Of a stretch of 60,059 bases of DNA, positions 8,062 through 16,588 are shown one piece after another. Below the pieces are notes generated by a model that saw only the letters and a list, made by a program, of their open reading frames with translations, was not told the origin of the DNA and did no database searches. Both the position numbers and the translations under genes were made by a program. How positions within the stretch are numbered: the first letter of the stretch is position 1; the number at the start of each line of letters is the position of its first letter. Source of the DNA: an uncultured Bacilli bacterium (lineage in GTDB: Bacteria > Bacillota_I > Bacilli_A > RF39 > UBA660); assembly GCA_947623845.1 (NCBI GenBank), contig CANQHM010000001.1, forward strand, positions 1-60,059. Reading direction: 5' to 3'.

Positions 8062-8168
8062 CTCCATATCGCCTACATTAGTATCTCGCCGATAAACGGT
8101 AAGACTTCGACTTTACAGAGTTATAAATAGGTATTCGCTATAAAGCGTACCTGAAGCATTCCGCTTCT
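8058..8168 (+). ncRNA. Structured RNA candidate downstream of DUF3800
   Basis: Three helices can be drawn. ATAACTC (8058-8064) pairs with GAGTTAT (8118-8124) and closes a domain containing a small hairpin around 8099-8116. AGGTA-tt-CGCT (8129-8139) pairs with AGCG-TACCT (8144-8152) around an ATAA loop. GAAGC (8153-8157) pairs with GCTTC (8163-8167). The stretch is richer in G+C than its surroundings and has no ORF. Several distinct RNA motifs associated with DUF3800 genes are known from comparative genomics; membership of one of them is inference. Confidence 0.5.
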
Positions 8169-8243
8169 ATGACTAAATGTTACCACATTTAATAACATAT
8201 GTCAAATATAGTATATGCATAATTTAATAAATTATTTATTATA

Positions 8244-8261
8244 AAAACCCTATTCCTAGGG
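8244..8261 (-). terminator. Terminator of the tRNA-Arg transcript
   Basis: On the minus strand CCCTA-ggaa-TAGGG forms a stem followed by five Us, 16 bases beyond the tRNA 3' end. Confidence 0.65.
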
Positions 8262-8276
8262 ATTATTAATCTAAAA

Positions 8277-8353
8277 TGGTGTTCACAACAAGACTTGAAC
8301 TTGCAACCTTTTCCTTCGGAGGGAAATGCTCTATCCAGTTGAGCTATGTGAAC
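8277..8353 (-). tRNA. tRNA-Arg (anticodon CCG)
   Basis: A 77-base cloverleaf with CCA encoded. Seen on the minus strand: acceptor GTTCACA pairing with TGTGAAC, D arm GCTC...GAGC, anticodon stem TTTCC/GGAAA with loop CTCCGAA giving CCG, T arm TTGCAAG-type with GTTCAAG, and terminal ACCA. It reads CGG, a rare codon in such an A+T-rich genome. Confidence 0.93.
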
Positions 8354-8382
8354 ATAAGATGATTATACCAAAAAAAAGAAAG

Positions 8383-8748
8383 TTAGTCCACTTTCTTACT
8401 CCATAAATCATGTTTATTACAATAACTATATAGCATCATGCCAGATTCATATGGTACTTTAAGTTCTAATTTATCATGTGGTTTAAATTCTTTCATAATA
8501 TGAGAATCTTTATATTCTGCAATTAAATACTTAATATAATGTTCTTCTTCCATTACATGATTTACGGAAACTACGATACTATCTCCCTCTTTTTGATAAG
8601 TAGGAACATGTTTTTCGGCCGCAGCATCCACACTATTCGCCACTAACTCTTCCATCTTTTCGTCACAACATTCTATTCCACAAGGACAGTTACATTCTTT
8701 TAAAACCGTAACTAAAGCTCCACAACTTGGACATTTTCTAAAAATCAT
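8383..8748 (-). CDS. Desulfoferrodoxin-type superoxide reductase
   Basis: Reduces superoxide to hydrogen peroxide without making oxygen, the usual choice of anaerobes. 121 residues. Seen: a Cys-rich N-terminal part (C6 and C9 in CPSCG, then CNCPCGIECC), then the catalytic iron ligands H47 (EKHVP), H64, H70 (EEEHYI), C110 and H113 in YCNKHDLW. The N-terminal Cys spacing differs from the classic desulforedoxin C-X2-C...CC arrangement, so its metal binding is uncertain. The ATG at 8748 is chosen because GAGGTGA lies five bases upstream; an in-frame ATG at 8769 lacks a site. It follows the dapF-unknown gene pair. Confidence 0.88.
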   Translation of the reverse strand: MIFRKCPSCGALVTVLKECNCPCGIECCDEKMEELVANSVDAAAEKHVPTYQKEGDSIVVSVNHVMEEEHYIKYLIAEYKDSHIMKEFKPHDKLELKVPYESGMMLYSYCNKHDLWSKKVD

Positions 8749-8780
8749 TTCTTTCACCTCTACTACCATTATACTATTTT

Positions 8781-9833
8781 CTATTTTTTAATTAAAGTTT
8801 TTTCTAACTTTTCTTTCTTTTCTTGATATTCTCTTTCATATATGGGCATATCTTTTTTACTTAGATCTTTCTTCATATTATTTTTAATTATCTCTTTAAA
8901 ATTCTCTATTTCTTGTTTACATACCTTAATAAATCTTTCATCAAATACGGATTCTAAATAATCTAAATACTTAATTATTTTAGCTAATTCTATTTCATTA
9001 AATGGTCCATCCATACTATTAAACTTAATACCTTTTACTTCAATTATCTTTTTATCTTTATCAACAATCTTATATTCCATCTTAATATCTTTATGATCTT
9101 TTGTAATCGTTAAACTATAATTATCTAAATTATTATAAGCTTGAAAATATATTACTGATTTATAACCCTTAAATTTTTCTTTATAATACTTACTATTCAA
9201 AGTATATGGGGTATAATTTGCTACTATTTCTTGATTATCTAACACACAAATACCCGTTAAACTAAAGAAGTCATTAAATGCTCCTAGTTCATTAATTCCA
9301 TAAACTAAATTATCTTTTAAATAATACACATACTTATTATAATTAACTTTTTTACCATATAAACATTCTTCTATATACTTACTTATTTTATTATCGCGAT
9401 AAGTTTTAACTAAGACGGGCTTTTTATCAATATAATATCTAATTACTGAACTTTGAAAGTTATGCATAAATATTTCCATATTATTAGGTAGTTCTTTTTC
9501 AATTTCTAATATTTTATTATCTTTAATTAAATAAGTATTAGTTCTTACTAGTTCATAATTTTTTTCATTATAAATATATAAGTAGCGATATTCATGTTCT
9601 TGATATTTTATTGTAATCTTCCTACTATATAAATTACCCATTTTAGTATCACTTACTTTATAGAAAATATTTTCTTTCGTATCTAATAATTCGATTTCCT
9701 TAAGATCTTTCCTAATTATTTTATAACTATCTAATCTCGTACTATCTAAAGGAAAAGTAAGTAAATTCTTCCAAGTATCTAAACTATTATCACTAACATT
9801 AGGTTTTAAATTACTAATATCTTGGTAGGTCAT
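8781..9833 (-). CDS. Unknown protein, 350 residues, downstream of dapF
   Basis: Not recognised. It is predicted soluble, with no signal peptide or membrane segment. The sequence is rich in Tyr, Lys, Ile and Asn and looks beta-rich through the middle (YEYR-like, YNNLDNYSLTITK, MEYKIVDKDKKIIEVKG), followed by a Lys/Glu-rich helical C-terminal tail from about residue 285. The ATG at 9833 has AAAGGA seven bases upstream and overlaps the end of dapF by 20 bases in another frame, so the two are probably translated from one mRNA. No cofactor or catalytic motif can be named. Confidence 0.7.
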   Translation of the reverse strand: MTYQDISNLKPNVSDNSLDTWKNLLTFPLDSTRLDSYKIIRKDLKEIELLDTKENIFYKVSDTKMGNLYSRKITIKYQEHEYRYLYIYNEKNYELVRTNTYLIKDNKILEIEKELPNNMEIFMHNFQSSVIRYYIDKKPVLVKTYRDNKISKYIEECLYGKKVNYNKYVYYLKDNLVYGINELGAFNDFFSLTGICVLDNQEIVANYTPYTLNSKYYKEKFKGYKSVIYFQAYNNLDNYSLTITKDHKDIKMEYKIVDKDKKIIEVKGIKFNSMDGPFNEIELAKIIKYLDYLESVFDERFIKVCKQEIENFKEIIKNNMKKDLSKKDMPIYEREYQEKKEKLEKTLIKK

Positions 9834-10698
9834 ATTCGATTCCTTTTTTTAATACTAGTTTGGGATTTAAAGTTAAGTCGTTTAGATTTACTTTTCCCTC
9901 ATAAACTTTGGTAGCACTACCTTCCATAAAGATATGGTCTTTTTCTTTTGTTATTAATAATTCACCACCTAAAAGTTTTACGGTTACTTTATTTATATTA
10001 GGATGCATTTCCATATAAGCAAAGGCACTGGCACAAGCTCCAGTTCCACATGCCATAGTTTCCCCGACTCCCCTTTCATAAACGCGCATTTCTAGAGTAT
10101 CATCATTTATAACACTTACAAATTCTACATTCGTATGGTGGGGATAGAAATTATGACCCTCGATAGCTACACCGGAGGTTCGCATCATATAATCGCAAAT
10201 ATTAGGAACGAACACTACGGTATGCGGATTTCCCATCGATACGTCGATTACTTCATAACTACGATTATAAGCATTAAGTACATGTTTTGCTTTTTCTAAG
10301 TTAAATGCATCACCATTATGAAGGGTGGGAACGCCCATATCAACTTTAACACTTACCACTTTTTCATCTTCGACTTTTAAAGATAGATGTTTAATTCCGG
10401 CGAAAGTTTCAATTGTTATTACTTTTTTGTTAGTTAGTTCATTATCATAAACATATTTTCCCACACATCTTATTCCATTACCACACATCTCGGCTTCTTT
10501 CCCATCCGCATTATAAATCCGCATTGCAAAGTCCGCTTTTGTAGATGGAAGTATTGCAATCACGCCATCACTACCGACTCCAAAATGACGGTCAGAAAGT
10601 ATTTGGGCTAAAAAAGAATAATCGTATTCTCGAATTTTTTCGGTTAAATCAAGATAGATATAATCATTACCTAAACCATGCATTTTTGTAAATTGCAC
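9814..10698 (-). CDS. dapF: Diaminopimelate epimerase
   Basis: Converts LL- to meso-diaminopimelate for lysine and peptidoglycan synthesis, using two cysteines as acid and base. 294 residues from GTG 10698. Seen: KMHGLGNDYIYLD at the start, Cys72 in EMCGNGIRCVGKY, and Cys217 in TMACGTGACASAFA, with GNPHTVVF between. The GTG at 10698 is chosen because AGGTGA lies five bases upstream; the in-frame upstream codons to 10728 lie in the leader hairpin. Translation may be controlled by that hairpin, which covers the ribosome binding site. Confidence 0.95.
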   Translation of the reverse strand: MQFTKMHGLGNDYIYLDLTEKIREYDYSFLAQILSDRHFGVGSDGVIAILPSTKADFAMRIYNADGKEAEMCGNGIRCVGKYVYDNELTNKKVITIETFAGIKHLSLKVEDEKVVSVKVDMGVPTLHNGDAFNLEKAKHVLNAYNRSYEVIDVSMGNPHTVVFVPNICDYMMRTSGVAIEGHNFYPHHTNVEFVSVINDDTLEMRVYERGVGETMACGTGACASAFAYMEMHPNINKVTVKLLGGELLITKEKDHIFMEGSATKVYEGKVNLNDLTLNPKLVLKKGIEYDLPRY

Positions 10699-10705
10699 AA
10701 TAATC

Positions 10706-10734
10706 ACCTCAATATATTTTAAAAACATTGAGGT
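10706..10734 (-). promoter_or_regulatory. Leader hairpin covering the dapF ribosome binding site
   Basis: On the minus strand ACCTCAAT (10727-10734) can pair with ATTGAGGT (10706-10713), an 8-bp stem with a 13-base loop. The 3' arm contains the GAGGTGA ribosome binding site. An extended -10 (TGGTATATT, TATATT at 10738-10743) just upstream would start the RNA almost at this hairpin. A role in translational control or 5' stability is inference. Confidence 0.5.
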
Positions 10735-10745
10735 TAAAATATACC

Positions 10746-10771
10746 AAAAAGAAGTCTATTTCTAGACTTCT
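10746..10771 (-). terminator. Terminator between the unknown gene at 10762 and dapF
   Basis: On the minus strand AGAAGTC/GACTTCT forms a 7-bp stem with an 8-base loop and is followed by five Us. It overlaps the stop codon of the upstream gene. Confidence 0.7.
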
Positions 10772-11610
10772 AAAGTTAAAGCTTTAATAAAAGGCTTAGC
10801 ATATTCTTCTTCTTGGGCAAATATTTTTCTTATCTGCATATTTACTTCATCATACTTATAAGCAAATTGTAAATACACTAGTAAGATATTCATTTGGGAG
10901 ACAAAATCTAAATTTTCATAAAAAAAAACTAAATTATCTTTTCTTAAGATGGCTTCTTTTAGTTCTCTTAATAAACGATTATTTTTACAAGTGACAAAAT
11001 CATAAATAAAGAAATTTTTTAAGACTTCCACAATAAACTTTTGATAGAATAACGGAAATACTCTTTTACCTTCTTCTATTTCTCTTAGAGCAGCGGATGG
11101 TCCTTTTTCATTAAAACAAGTATAAATAATACTTTTAAAAGCTTCATAATCACTATTTTGACTTTCATAAGTCATTTCTTCTAAAGTATAGAATGGATTC
11201 CATTTCTTTTCTTCTTCTTGATTAAATTTTATTTTTACTTGATTTTTTTCGACGCCATATATTACGATCATTGCTTGAATTAAAAGATCTAAAACGGTAT
11301 CATCATAATCAATTATTTCTAATAAATCATTTAAAGTAGGATTATCTAAATTTAAACTTAATCTTTTTTCGGGTAATTTTTGTTCTAACTTTTGTAATTT
11401 TAAATATTCTAAGTATAAGAATGAGACGACCATTTCATAAGCTTCATAATTATTTTCTTTCATTCCCATAATTCTATTTTTAATTATTTCTTGACACTTA
11501 ACTACAAAAGAGGGACTTAAACACTCTCCATTATCATAATGCGCAAGATCATTTAATAAGTAATTTCTTATTAATTCACTAGGTTTTAATATCTTTACTT
11601 CCATACTCAT
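10762..11610 (-). CDS. Unknown protein, 282 residues
   Basis: Not recognised. It looks soluble and almost entirely alpha-helical, with many Leu, Glu, Lys and Tyr residues (for example SFLYLEYLKLQKLEQKLPEKRL) and an acidic Lys-rich segment near residues 125-140. No catalytic motif is apparent. ATG 11610 overlaps the stop of the upstream gene in a TAATG arrangement, so the two are translationally coupled. A second in-frame ATG at 11604 is possible. The pair probably acts together, with the HipA-like upstream partner. Confidence 0.7.
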   Translation of the reverse strand: MSMEVKILKPSELIRNYLLNDLAHYDNGECLSPSFVVKCQEIIKNRIMGMKENNYEAYEMVVSFLYLEYLKLQKLEQKLPEKRLSLNLDNPTLNDLLEIIDYDDTVLDLLIQAMIVIYGVEKNQVKIKFNQEEEKKWNPFYTLEEMTYESQNSDYEAFKSIIYTCFNEKGPSAALREIEEGKRVFPLFYQKFIVEVLKNFFIYDFVTCKNNRLLRELKEAILRKDNLVFFYENLDFVSQMNILLVYLQFAYKYDEVNMQIRKIFAQEEEYAKPFIKALTLEV

Positions 11611-12314
11611 TACCTTGCCTTTTCTCTTATTAAGTTATGTATTTCTTTATCGTGGGTTAATATTCTATCAACTAGGTACGATGGAACGGAAACATCATAA
11701 TAATTTTCTACCATTTCTTTTATCTTATTCATATCTAAGTTGTTGAACTTTTCTAATAAAGTATTTAAGTAAGGTGAGTAAGTTAGTAACTTCGGTAAGT
11801 CTTCTAAAACTTTGGTATATAATTCACCATGTTCTTCTTGGAAATATACGCCATCTAAAGCCGGATGCCTTGGGTCATTATAAGCAAGATAAGAATAGGC
11901 AAAGCCATTTACTCTTTCTAACTTTAATTTATCTTCTTGGGAAAATAACAAAGTATTTTGAAAACGACAAGGATTACCCATACTGATATCGGTAACTATT
12001 ACTTTAAATATATCTTTTACCAATTCTTTATCATGATACTTATTATAAATATATTCTATAAAATTATATAGATTTGTTCTATTACTCATTAAAGTATTCG
12101 CCGTAACTAAATCTTTATTTTCTTCTTCATATAAAATCCCATAACCATTTTTATCTTCCGCTATTCTAATATTAGAATCTGGTAAATGAAAATATTTAGC
12201 CGTCATATTTCCCATTAATTCATTTAAAATCATGGCTTCTTCTTTATATCTTTTAAAATTTTTATTATCATTATCTATTTTTATAATATCTTTTGTAAAA
12301 CTTGTTAACAACAT
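11610..12314 (-). CDS. HipA/CtkA-like kinase-fold protein, degenerate
   Basis: A 234-residue protein of uncertain function. Seen: a C-terminal half with VIVTDISMGNPCRFQNTLLF near residues 120-140, which resembles the catalytic loop of HipA-type Ser/Thr kinases (usually LIGNTDDHLKN), followed by LAYNDPRHPALDG. The key Asp-His of HipA is replaced, so activity is doubtful. The N-terminal portion has MTAKYFHLPDSNIRI, also HipA-like in spacing. The ATG at 12314 has GGGAG upstream. It is the first gene of a two-gene unit with the unknown gene at 10762. Assignment is tentative. Confidence 0.55.
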   Translation of the reverse strand: MLLTSFTKDIIKIDNDNKNFKRYKEEAMILNELMGNMTAKYFHLPDSNIRIAEDKNGYGILYEEENKDLVTANTLMSNRTNLYNFIEYIYNKYHDKELVKDIFKVIVTDISMGNPCRFQNTLLFSQEDKLKLERVNGFAYSYLAYNDPRHPALDGVYFQEEHGELYTKVLEDLPKLLTYSPYLNTLLEKFNNLDMNKIKEMVENYYDVSVPSYLVDRILTHDKEIHNLIREKAR

Positions 12315-12407
12315 AACGAAAACTCCCTTTACCTTATCTACACTATATATATGATTATAACATAAGAAAGAAGATAAAATAAACGTTCTTTACAACAATA
12401 TGACATT

Positions 12408-12430
12408 TAAAAAGAGACTTAATCGTCTCT
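12408..12430 (-). terminator. Terminator of the gltX-cysS-protease operon
   Basis: On the minus strand AGAGAC/GTCTCT is a 6-bp stem with a six-base loop followed by a U run. It overlaps the protease stop codon. Confidence 0.7.
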
Positions 12431-13087
12431 ATTTTGTACTAGTAATAATAATCTTAATATTTGTAAAATACTTGCTAAGACACCAGCGACATAGGTTAAA
12501 GCAGCACTTTTAAACATTTCTCTAGCGCCATCACTTTCACTTGTGGTGACAATTTTTAGTTTTTCAAGTTCTGCTATAGCTCTTCTACTCGCATCAAACT
12601 CAACTGGTAAAGTCACGACTTGGAATAATAAACCCATGGCTGTAAAAGCAATACCTAGGTATACCACATTAAGAGCTTGCATAAGTAAACCTATGACAAT
12701 AATGAAATAAGAAATACTCGTCGCTGCATTAACAGTAGGATAGATTAAGGATCTAAATCTTAAAGGTCCATAACCTTCTTTATCTTGAATAGCATGACCA
12801 CATTCGTGGGCCGCAACGCTAACACTCGCAATCGACTCACCATGGAAGATATCTTTAGATAATCTTACTACTTTTCTTGTTGGGTCATAGTGATCACTTA
12901 AAACACCTTTAGTTTCGACGACATAAACATCTTTTAAGCCATTTGCATCAAGTATTTTACGAGCTACTTCTACGCCCGATAACTTTATCTTTGCTCCAAC
13001 TTGTAAATATCTTTGATAAGTTCTTGAGATATTGGCTTCGGCGATGGCGGGAATTATTAAAATAGCAATTAATATTATTAAATCCAC
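12419..13087 (-). CDS. YugP-type membrane zinc metallopeptidase
   Basis: A 222-residue membrane protein of the Zn_peptidase_2 family; the natural substrate is not known. Seen: an N-terminal hydrophobic helix (residues 1-17), the zinc motif HECGH at 94-98 preceded by SVSVAA, hydrophobic segments at about 117-135 and 140-160, VEFDASRRAI (family third-ligand region, Glu), and a C-terminal membrane helix before QNRDD. It uses a GTG start at 13087 that overlaps the cysS stop (TAGTG), with AAAGGAG seven bases upstream. It is the last gene of the gltX-cysS operon. Confidence 0.88.
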   Translation of the reverse strand: MDLIILIAILIIPAIAEANISRTYQRYLQVGAKIKLSGVEVARKILDANGLKDVYVVETKGVLSDHYDPTRKVVRLSKDIFHGESIASVSVAAHECGHAIQDKEGYGPLRFRSLIYPTVNAATSISYFIIVIGLLMQALNVVYLGIAFTAMGLLFQVVTLPVEFDASRRAIAELEKLKIVTTSESDGAREMFKSAALTYVAGVLASILQILRLLLLVQNRDD

Positions 13088-14397
13088 TATAATACTCCTT
13101 TACTTTCTAATTCACTACGTATTTTATCAGCTTCGGTAAAATTTTTATTTTCTTTATATTCTAGCCATTTATTATATAAAGTTATATCATCATCCGTAAT
13201 ATTATATAAATCATACTTTAATCCTAAAATATTACATATTAACATAATTTTATCATAAGTACTTACAATACTTTCTTTATTTCGTAATTTCATATTTAAT
13301 TCTTTTATTAAATCCGTTAAATAAGTAATAAGATTGGGGGTATTAAAGTCTTCATCCATAATTTTATTAATATTATCATCTTGTTTTAAAGTCCCTACTT
13401 TTTCCTTATGTAATTTTAGATATAAGTTAGCTTGTTTTAAAGCATTAGCTATTTTATCATTTAATACTTTTGCTTCTTTAAATAAGTCTTCACTAATATT
13501 AAATGGTAAACGATAATGAGTTTTAAATAAAGCAAGTTTTATTTCATTAGGATTATGTTCCTTAATAAAGTCTTTAGCTAAAACGAAGTTATTTAAACTT
13601 TTACTCATTTTGGTACCATCGATATTAATGTGACCATTATGCATCCAGTAATTGGCAATAGTATTATCATTTAAAGCCATACTTTGGGCGATTTCATTTT
13701 CATGGTGCGGAAATTTTAAGTCGACACCACCACCATGAATATCGATTTTGCTACCAAATAGGTTATTGATCATAACAACACATTCCGTGTGCCAGCCAGG
13801 AATTCCTAAACCCCAAGGGGATGCAAATTGTTCACCACTGTCGGTCTTACGCCATAACGCAAAATCTAGAGGGTCTTCTTTTTTTTCGTCGACTTCAACC
13901 CGAGCACCACTTTCAAGTTCTAAAATATTTTGATTAGATAGAATACCATAATTTTTTACTTTACTAACTCTAAAGTAAACATCGCCATCTACAACATAAG
14001 CATAATCTTTTTCGATTAATTTATTAATGAAATCATAGATAGCATCTAAATTAGCAATTACTCTCGGACGATAAGTTATTTCATTACAATTATAACTTTT
14101 TAAATCTTCTAAATAAGCTTTAATAAACTTATCAGCTACTTCTCTTTCGGTTATACCTAATTCTTTAGCAGCGGTGATTATCTTAGGATTGATATCCGTA
14201 AAATTACTTGCATATTTAACATTATACCCTAAATATTTAAAATAATTACTAACCATATCAAAAGTAAGTACGGGACGCATGTTACCAATATGGACATAGT
14301 TATAAACCGTAGGTCCACATACATACATCGTTACCTCTCCTGGTTTAATAGTCTTAAATTCTTCTAATTTATCCGTTAGAGAATTATAAATTTTCAT
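13087..14397 (-). CDS. cysS: Cysteine-tRNA ligase
   Basis: Charges tRNA-Cys in the cytosol. 436 residues, slightly shorter than the usual 460-480. Seen: zinc ligand Cys in YVCGPTVYN, the class I HIGN motif, PGWHTECVVM with the second zinc Cys, HGGGVDLKFPHHENEIAQ with zinc His and Glu, and the KMSKS loop (GTKMSKSLNN). ATG 14397 (MKIYNSL) is preferred; a GTG three codons upstream is possible. It overlaps the end of gltX by 14 bases, a common Bacillota gene order. Confidence 0.95.
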   Translation of the reverse strand: MKIYNSLTDKLEEFKTIKPGEVTMYVCGPTVYNYVHIGNMRPVLTFDMVSNYFKYLGYNVKYASNFTDINPKIITAAKELGITEREVADKFIKAYLEDLKSYNCNEITYRPRVIANLDAIYDFINKLIEKDYAYVVDGDVYFRVSKVKNYGILSNQNILELESGARVEVDEKKEDPLDFALWRKTDSGEQFASPWGLGIPGWHTECVVMINNLFGSKIDIHGGGVDLKFPHHENEIAQSMALNDNTIANYWMHNGHINIDGTKMSKSLNNFVLAKDFIKEHNPNEIKLALFKTHYRLPFNISEDLFKEAKVLNDKIANALKQANLYLKLHKEKVGTLKQDDNINKIMDEDFNTPNLITYLTDLIKELNMKLRNKESIVSTYDKIMLICNILGLKYDLYNITDDDITLYNKWLEYKENKNFTEADKIRSELESKGVL

Positions 14398-15826
14398 AAA
14401 CTTCACTTATTCTTTCTAATATTTTATCTTTACCAGTTAGATAAAGGGTATCAGCAAGTTCAGGTCCATGCATTTCATGAGTTGCAGCGATTCTTATTGG
14501 CATATATAAAAGTTTCCCTTTAGCACCACTTTCATCTTTTACTTCATTGATTAAGTTATTTAAGCTTTCACTGGTAAAATCACTTAATTTTTCTAATTTT
14601 TCTTTAAATACTTTTAAAGTATTTTTAATACTTTCATCACTATGTAAGAATTCTTCACATTCTTCATTAATCTTACTAACACTAGTAAAGAACGGAGCCG
14701 TAACCGTAGCAATTTCTTTACCATAACTAATATGATTCTTATAAGTAATTAATAACTTATTTATCCACTCTTCGCTTCTTTCACTTAAATCATAAGCACT
14801 TTCTAAATAAGGTCTTACAAATTTAACATATTCTTCATCATTTAATTTCTTAATATATTGCGCATTTACCCAATTAAGTTTTTTAACATCATATTGGCTG
14901 CTACTTTTACTAATTCTTTTAGCATCAAATTCTTTTATTAACTCATCCATCGTAAATATTTCTTGATTAGTAGTAGGACTCCACCCAAGTAATACTAGGT
15001 AATTCACAATGGCTTCTGGTAAGTAACCCTCATTATATAAATCCATAAAGGAAGCATCACCATTTCTTTTACTTAGTTTATTACCATCACTACCTAGAAC
15101 CATAGCAACGTGGATATATTGTGGGGGTTCCCAACCGAATGCTTGGTATAGTAAATTATATTTAGCAGTTTGGTCTAAATATTCGTGCCCTCTTATAACG
15201 TGCGTAATACCCATTAAGTGATCATCTACGACATTGGCAAAATTATAAGTAGGGAATCCATCACTTTTAAGAAGTATTTGATCTTCTAAGATACTATTAT
15301 CGATTTTAATTTTACCATATACTAAGTCATTAACTTCTGTAACTCCATTTTTAGGCATTTTTTGTCTTATAACATAAGGAAGACCTTTCGCTAAATTTTC
15401 TTCTATTTCTTCTTTAGTTAAAATACTACATTTACCATTATACATAAAAGGAACACGTCTTAATTCGGCTGCATGTCTTTGTCTTTCTAGTTCTTCTTCC
15501 GTACAGAAACACATATAGGCATTACCGCTTTCTACAAGTTTCATGGCATATTCTTTATATAATTCTTTTCTTTCACTTTGAATATATGGTCCATATTCCC
15601 CAGGGTTATTAGGACCTTCATCTATTTTAAAATTACATAACTCTAAAGTTTTGTAGATAAAATCAATCGCCCCATCAACTTTTCTTTCTTGATCGGTATC
15701 TTCAATTCTTAAGATAAATTTTCCATTATCTTTCTTTGCTATTAAATATTCAAATATGGCAGTTCTTAAATTTCCAATATGCATATACCCGGTAGGACTG
15801 GGAGCAAATCTTGTTCTTACTGACAT
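14384..15826 (-). CDS. gltX: Glutamate-tRNA ligase
   Basis: Charges tRNA-Glu, and in organisms lacking GlnRS often tRNA-Gln for later amidation. 480 residues, normal length. Seen: RFAPSPTGYMHIGNLRTA with the class I HIGN signature, EDTDQER, FCTEEELE with a C-X-C region typical of the zinc segment, HVIRGHEYLDQT and the KLSKRNG loop. The ATG at 15826 is preferred over 15832 because of its spacing from GAGGG. It is the first gene of gltX-cysS-protease. An extended -10 (TGGTATACT) lies near 15850. No T-box leader is visible upstream. Confidence 0.96.
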   Translation of the reverse strand: MSVRTRFAPSPTGYMHIGNLRTAIFEYLIAKKDNGKFILRIEDTDQERKVDGAIDFIYKTLELCNFKIDEGPNNPGEYGPYIQSERKELYKEYAMKLVESGNAYMCFCTEEELERQRHAAELRRVPFMYNGKCSILTKEEIEENLAKGLPYVIRQKMPKNGVTEVNDLVYGKIKIDNSILEDQILLKSDGFPTYNFANVVDDHLMGITHVIRGHEYLDQTAKYNLLYQAFGWEPPQYIHVAMVLGSDGNKLSKRNGDASFMDLYNEGYLPEAIVNYLVLLGWSPTTNQEIFTMDELIKEFDAKRISKSSSQYDVKKLNWVNAQYIKKLNDEEYVKFVRPYLESAYDLSERSEEWINKLLITYKNHISYGKEIATVTAPFFTSVSKINEECEEFLHSDESIKNTLKVFKEKLEKLSDFTSESLNNLINEVKDESGAKGKLLYMPIRIAATHEMHGPELADTLYLTGKDKILERISEVYENL

Positions 15827-15955
15827 AATCATCCCTCATTTCTACCCATTAGTATACCATAAGATAAGGAAAAGAAAAAGAACTAAACTTTTAATTTAAT
15901 TCTTAATTAAACCTTAAAATATAGCGTTCATGTTTTCAGTTATATTAAATTCATT

Positions 15956-16573
15956 CTAAAGATCTTTTTCAAAAATATATTGGGCATGAGCAGTTGGAAC
16001 ACTTTTTTCAAAATGGTTTATATATTTTTCATTAATATCTTTTACCTTAAAAAATATAAAACCATATGTATCTCCTTGCCAAGAAAATCCTTCTTCTAAT
16101 CCAAAAGTATTGGCTTTTTTAACATCTTCTATTGTAGCAAAATCAAATACTTGAACCATAATAGAATAATAATATCCTAATTTTTTATATAACTCACATG
16201 CCCTAAATCTAGCTCCTAATTCAATATGATGGATTTCTTTATTACGACATCTGTTTTCAAATTCTTCCACTAGTTTTTTAGCATAACCTTTTTTTCGGTA
16301 TTCTTTAGCAACTGCTAAAACACCTAAAGTAATTTTACTGTTTTCCTTATCCATTCCTTTACCAGTGATGCCAGCTATTATTTTGCCATCTTTCTTAATA
16401 TACATTAAGAAATCATTATCTACTTCAAACTCTTTTTTCATCTCTTCATATCTTTCAGACATTGTATAATAAAATTCATTATTTTCTTTAGCATCATCAT
16501 AAAATACTTTAGATATAAAATTAAATACTTCTTTTAATTCTTCAATAGTTTTTACTGTTATAATTTCATTCAT
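15956..16573 (-). CDS. GNAT-family N-acetyltransferase, last gene of the RiPP-like operon
   Basis: Transfers an acyl group from acyl-CoA to an amine; the substrate is unknown. 205 residues. Seen: the core GNAT strand and pyrophosphate-binding loop ITLGVLAVAKEYRKKGYAKKLVEEF (motif A) around residues 80-105, then HIELGARFRACELYKKLGYY (motif B). The ATG at 16573 has AAGGGAG six bases upstream. It lies 15 bp downstream of the PqqD-like gene, so it is probably co-transcribed with the radical SAM genes and may N-acylate the peptide product or confer self-protection. That link is inference from position. Confidence 0.82.
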   Translation of the reverse strand: MNEIITVKTIEELKEVFNFISKVFYDDAKENNEFYYTMSERYEEMKKEFEVDNDFLMYIKKDGKIIAGITGKGMDKENSKITLGVLAVAKEYRKKGYAKKLVEEFENRCRNKEIHHIELGARFRACELYKKLGYYYSIMVQVFDFATIEDVKKANTFGLEEGFSWQGDTYGFIFFKVKDINEKYINHFEKSVPTAHAQYIFEKDL

Positions 16574-16588
16574 AAAAATTCTCCCTTA

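Noticed and set aside
11610..12314. Calling the 234-residue protein a HipA toxin
   Set aside because: The catalytic Asp-His residues are replaced and no HipB partner lies next to it.
13334..13933. Small plus-strand frames within cysS
   Set aside because: Antisense to a conserved tRNA ligase; no start context.
15827..15955. T-box riboswitch ahead of gltX-cysS
   Set aside because: The leader is short and lacks the T-box sequence and an antiterminator hairpin.
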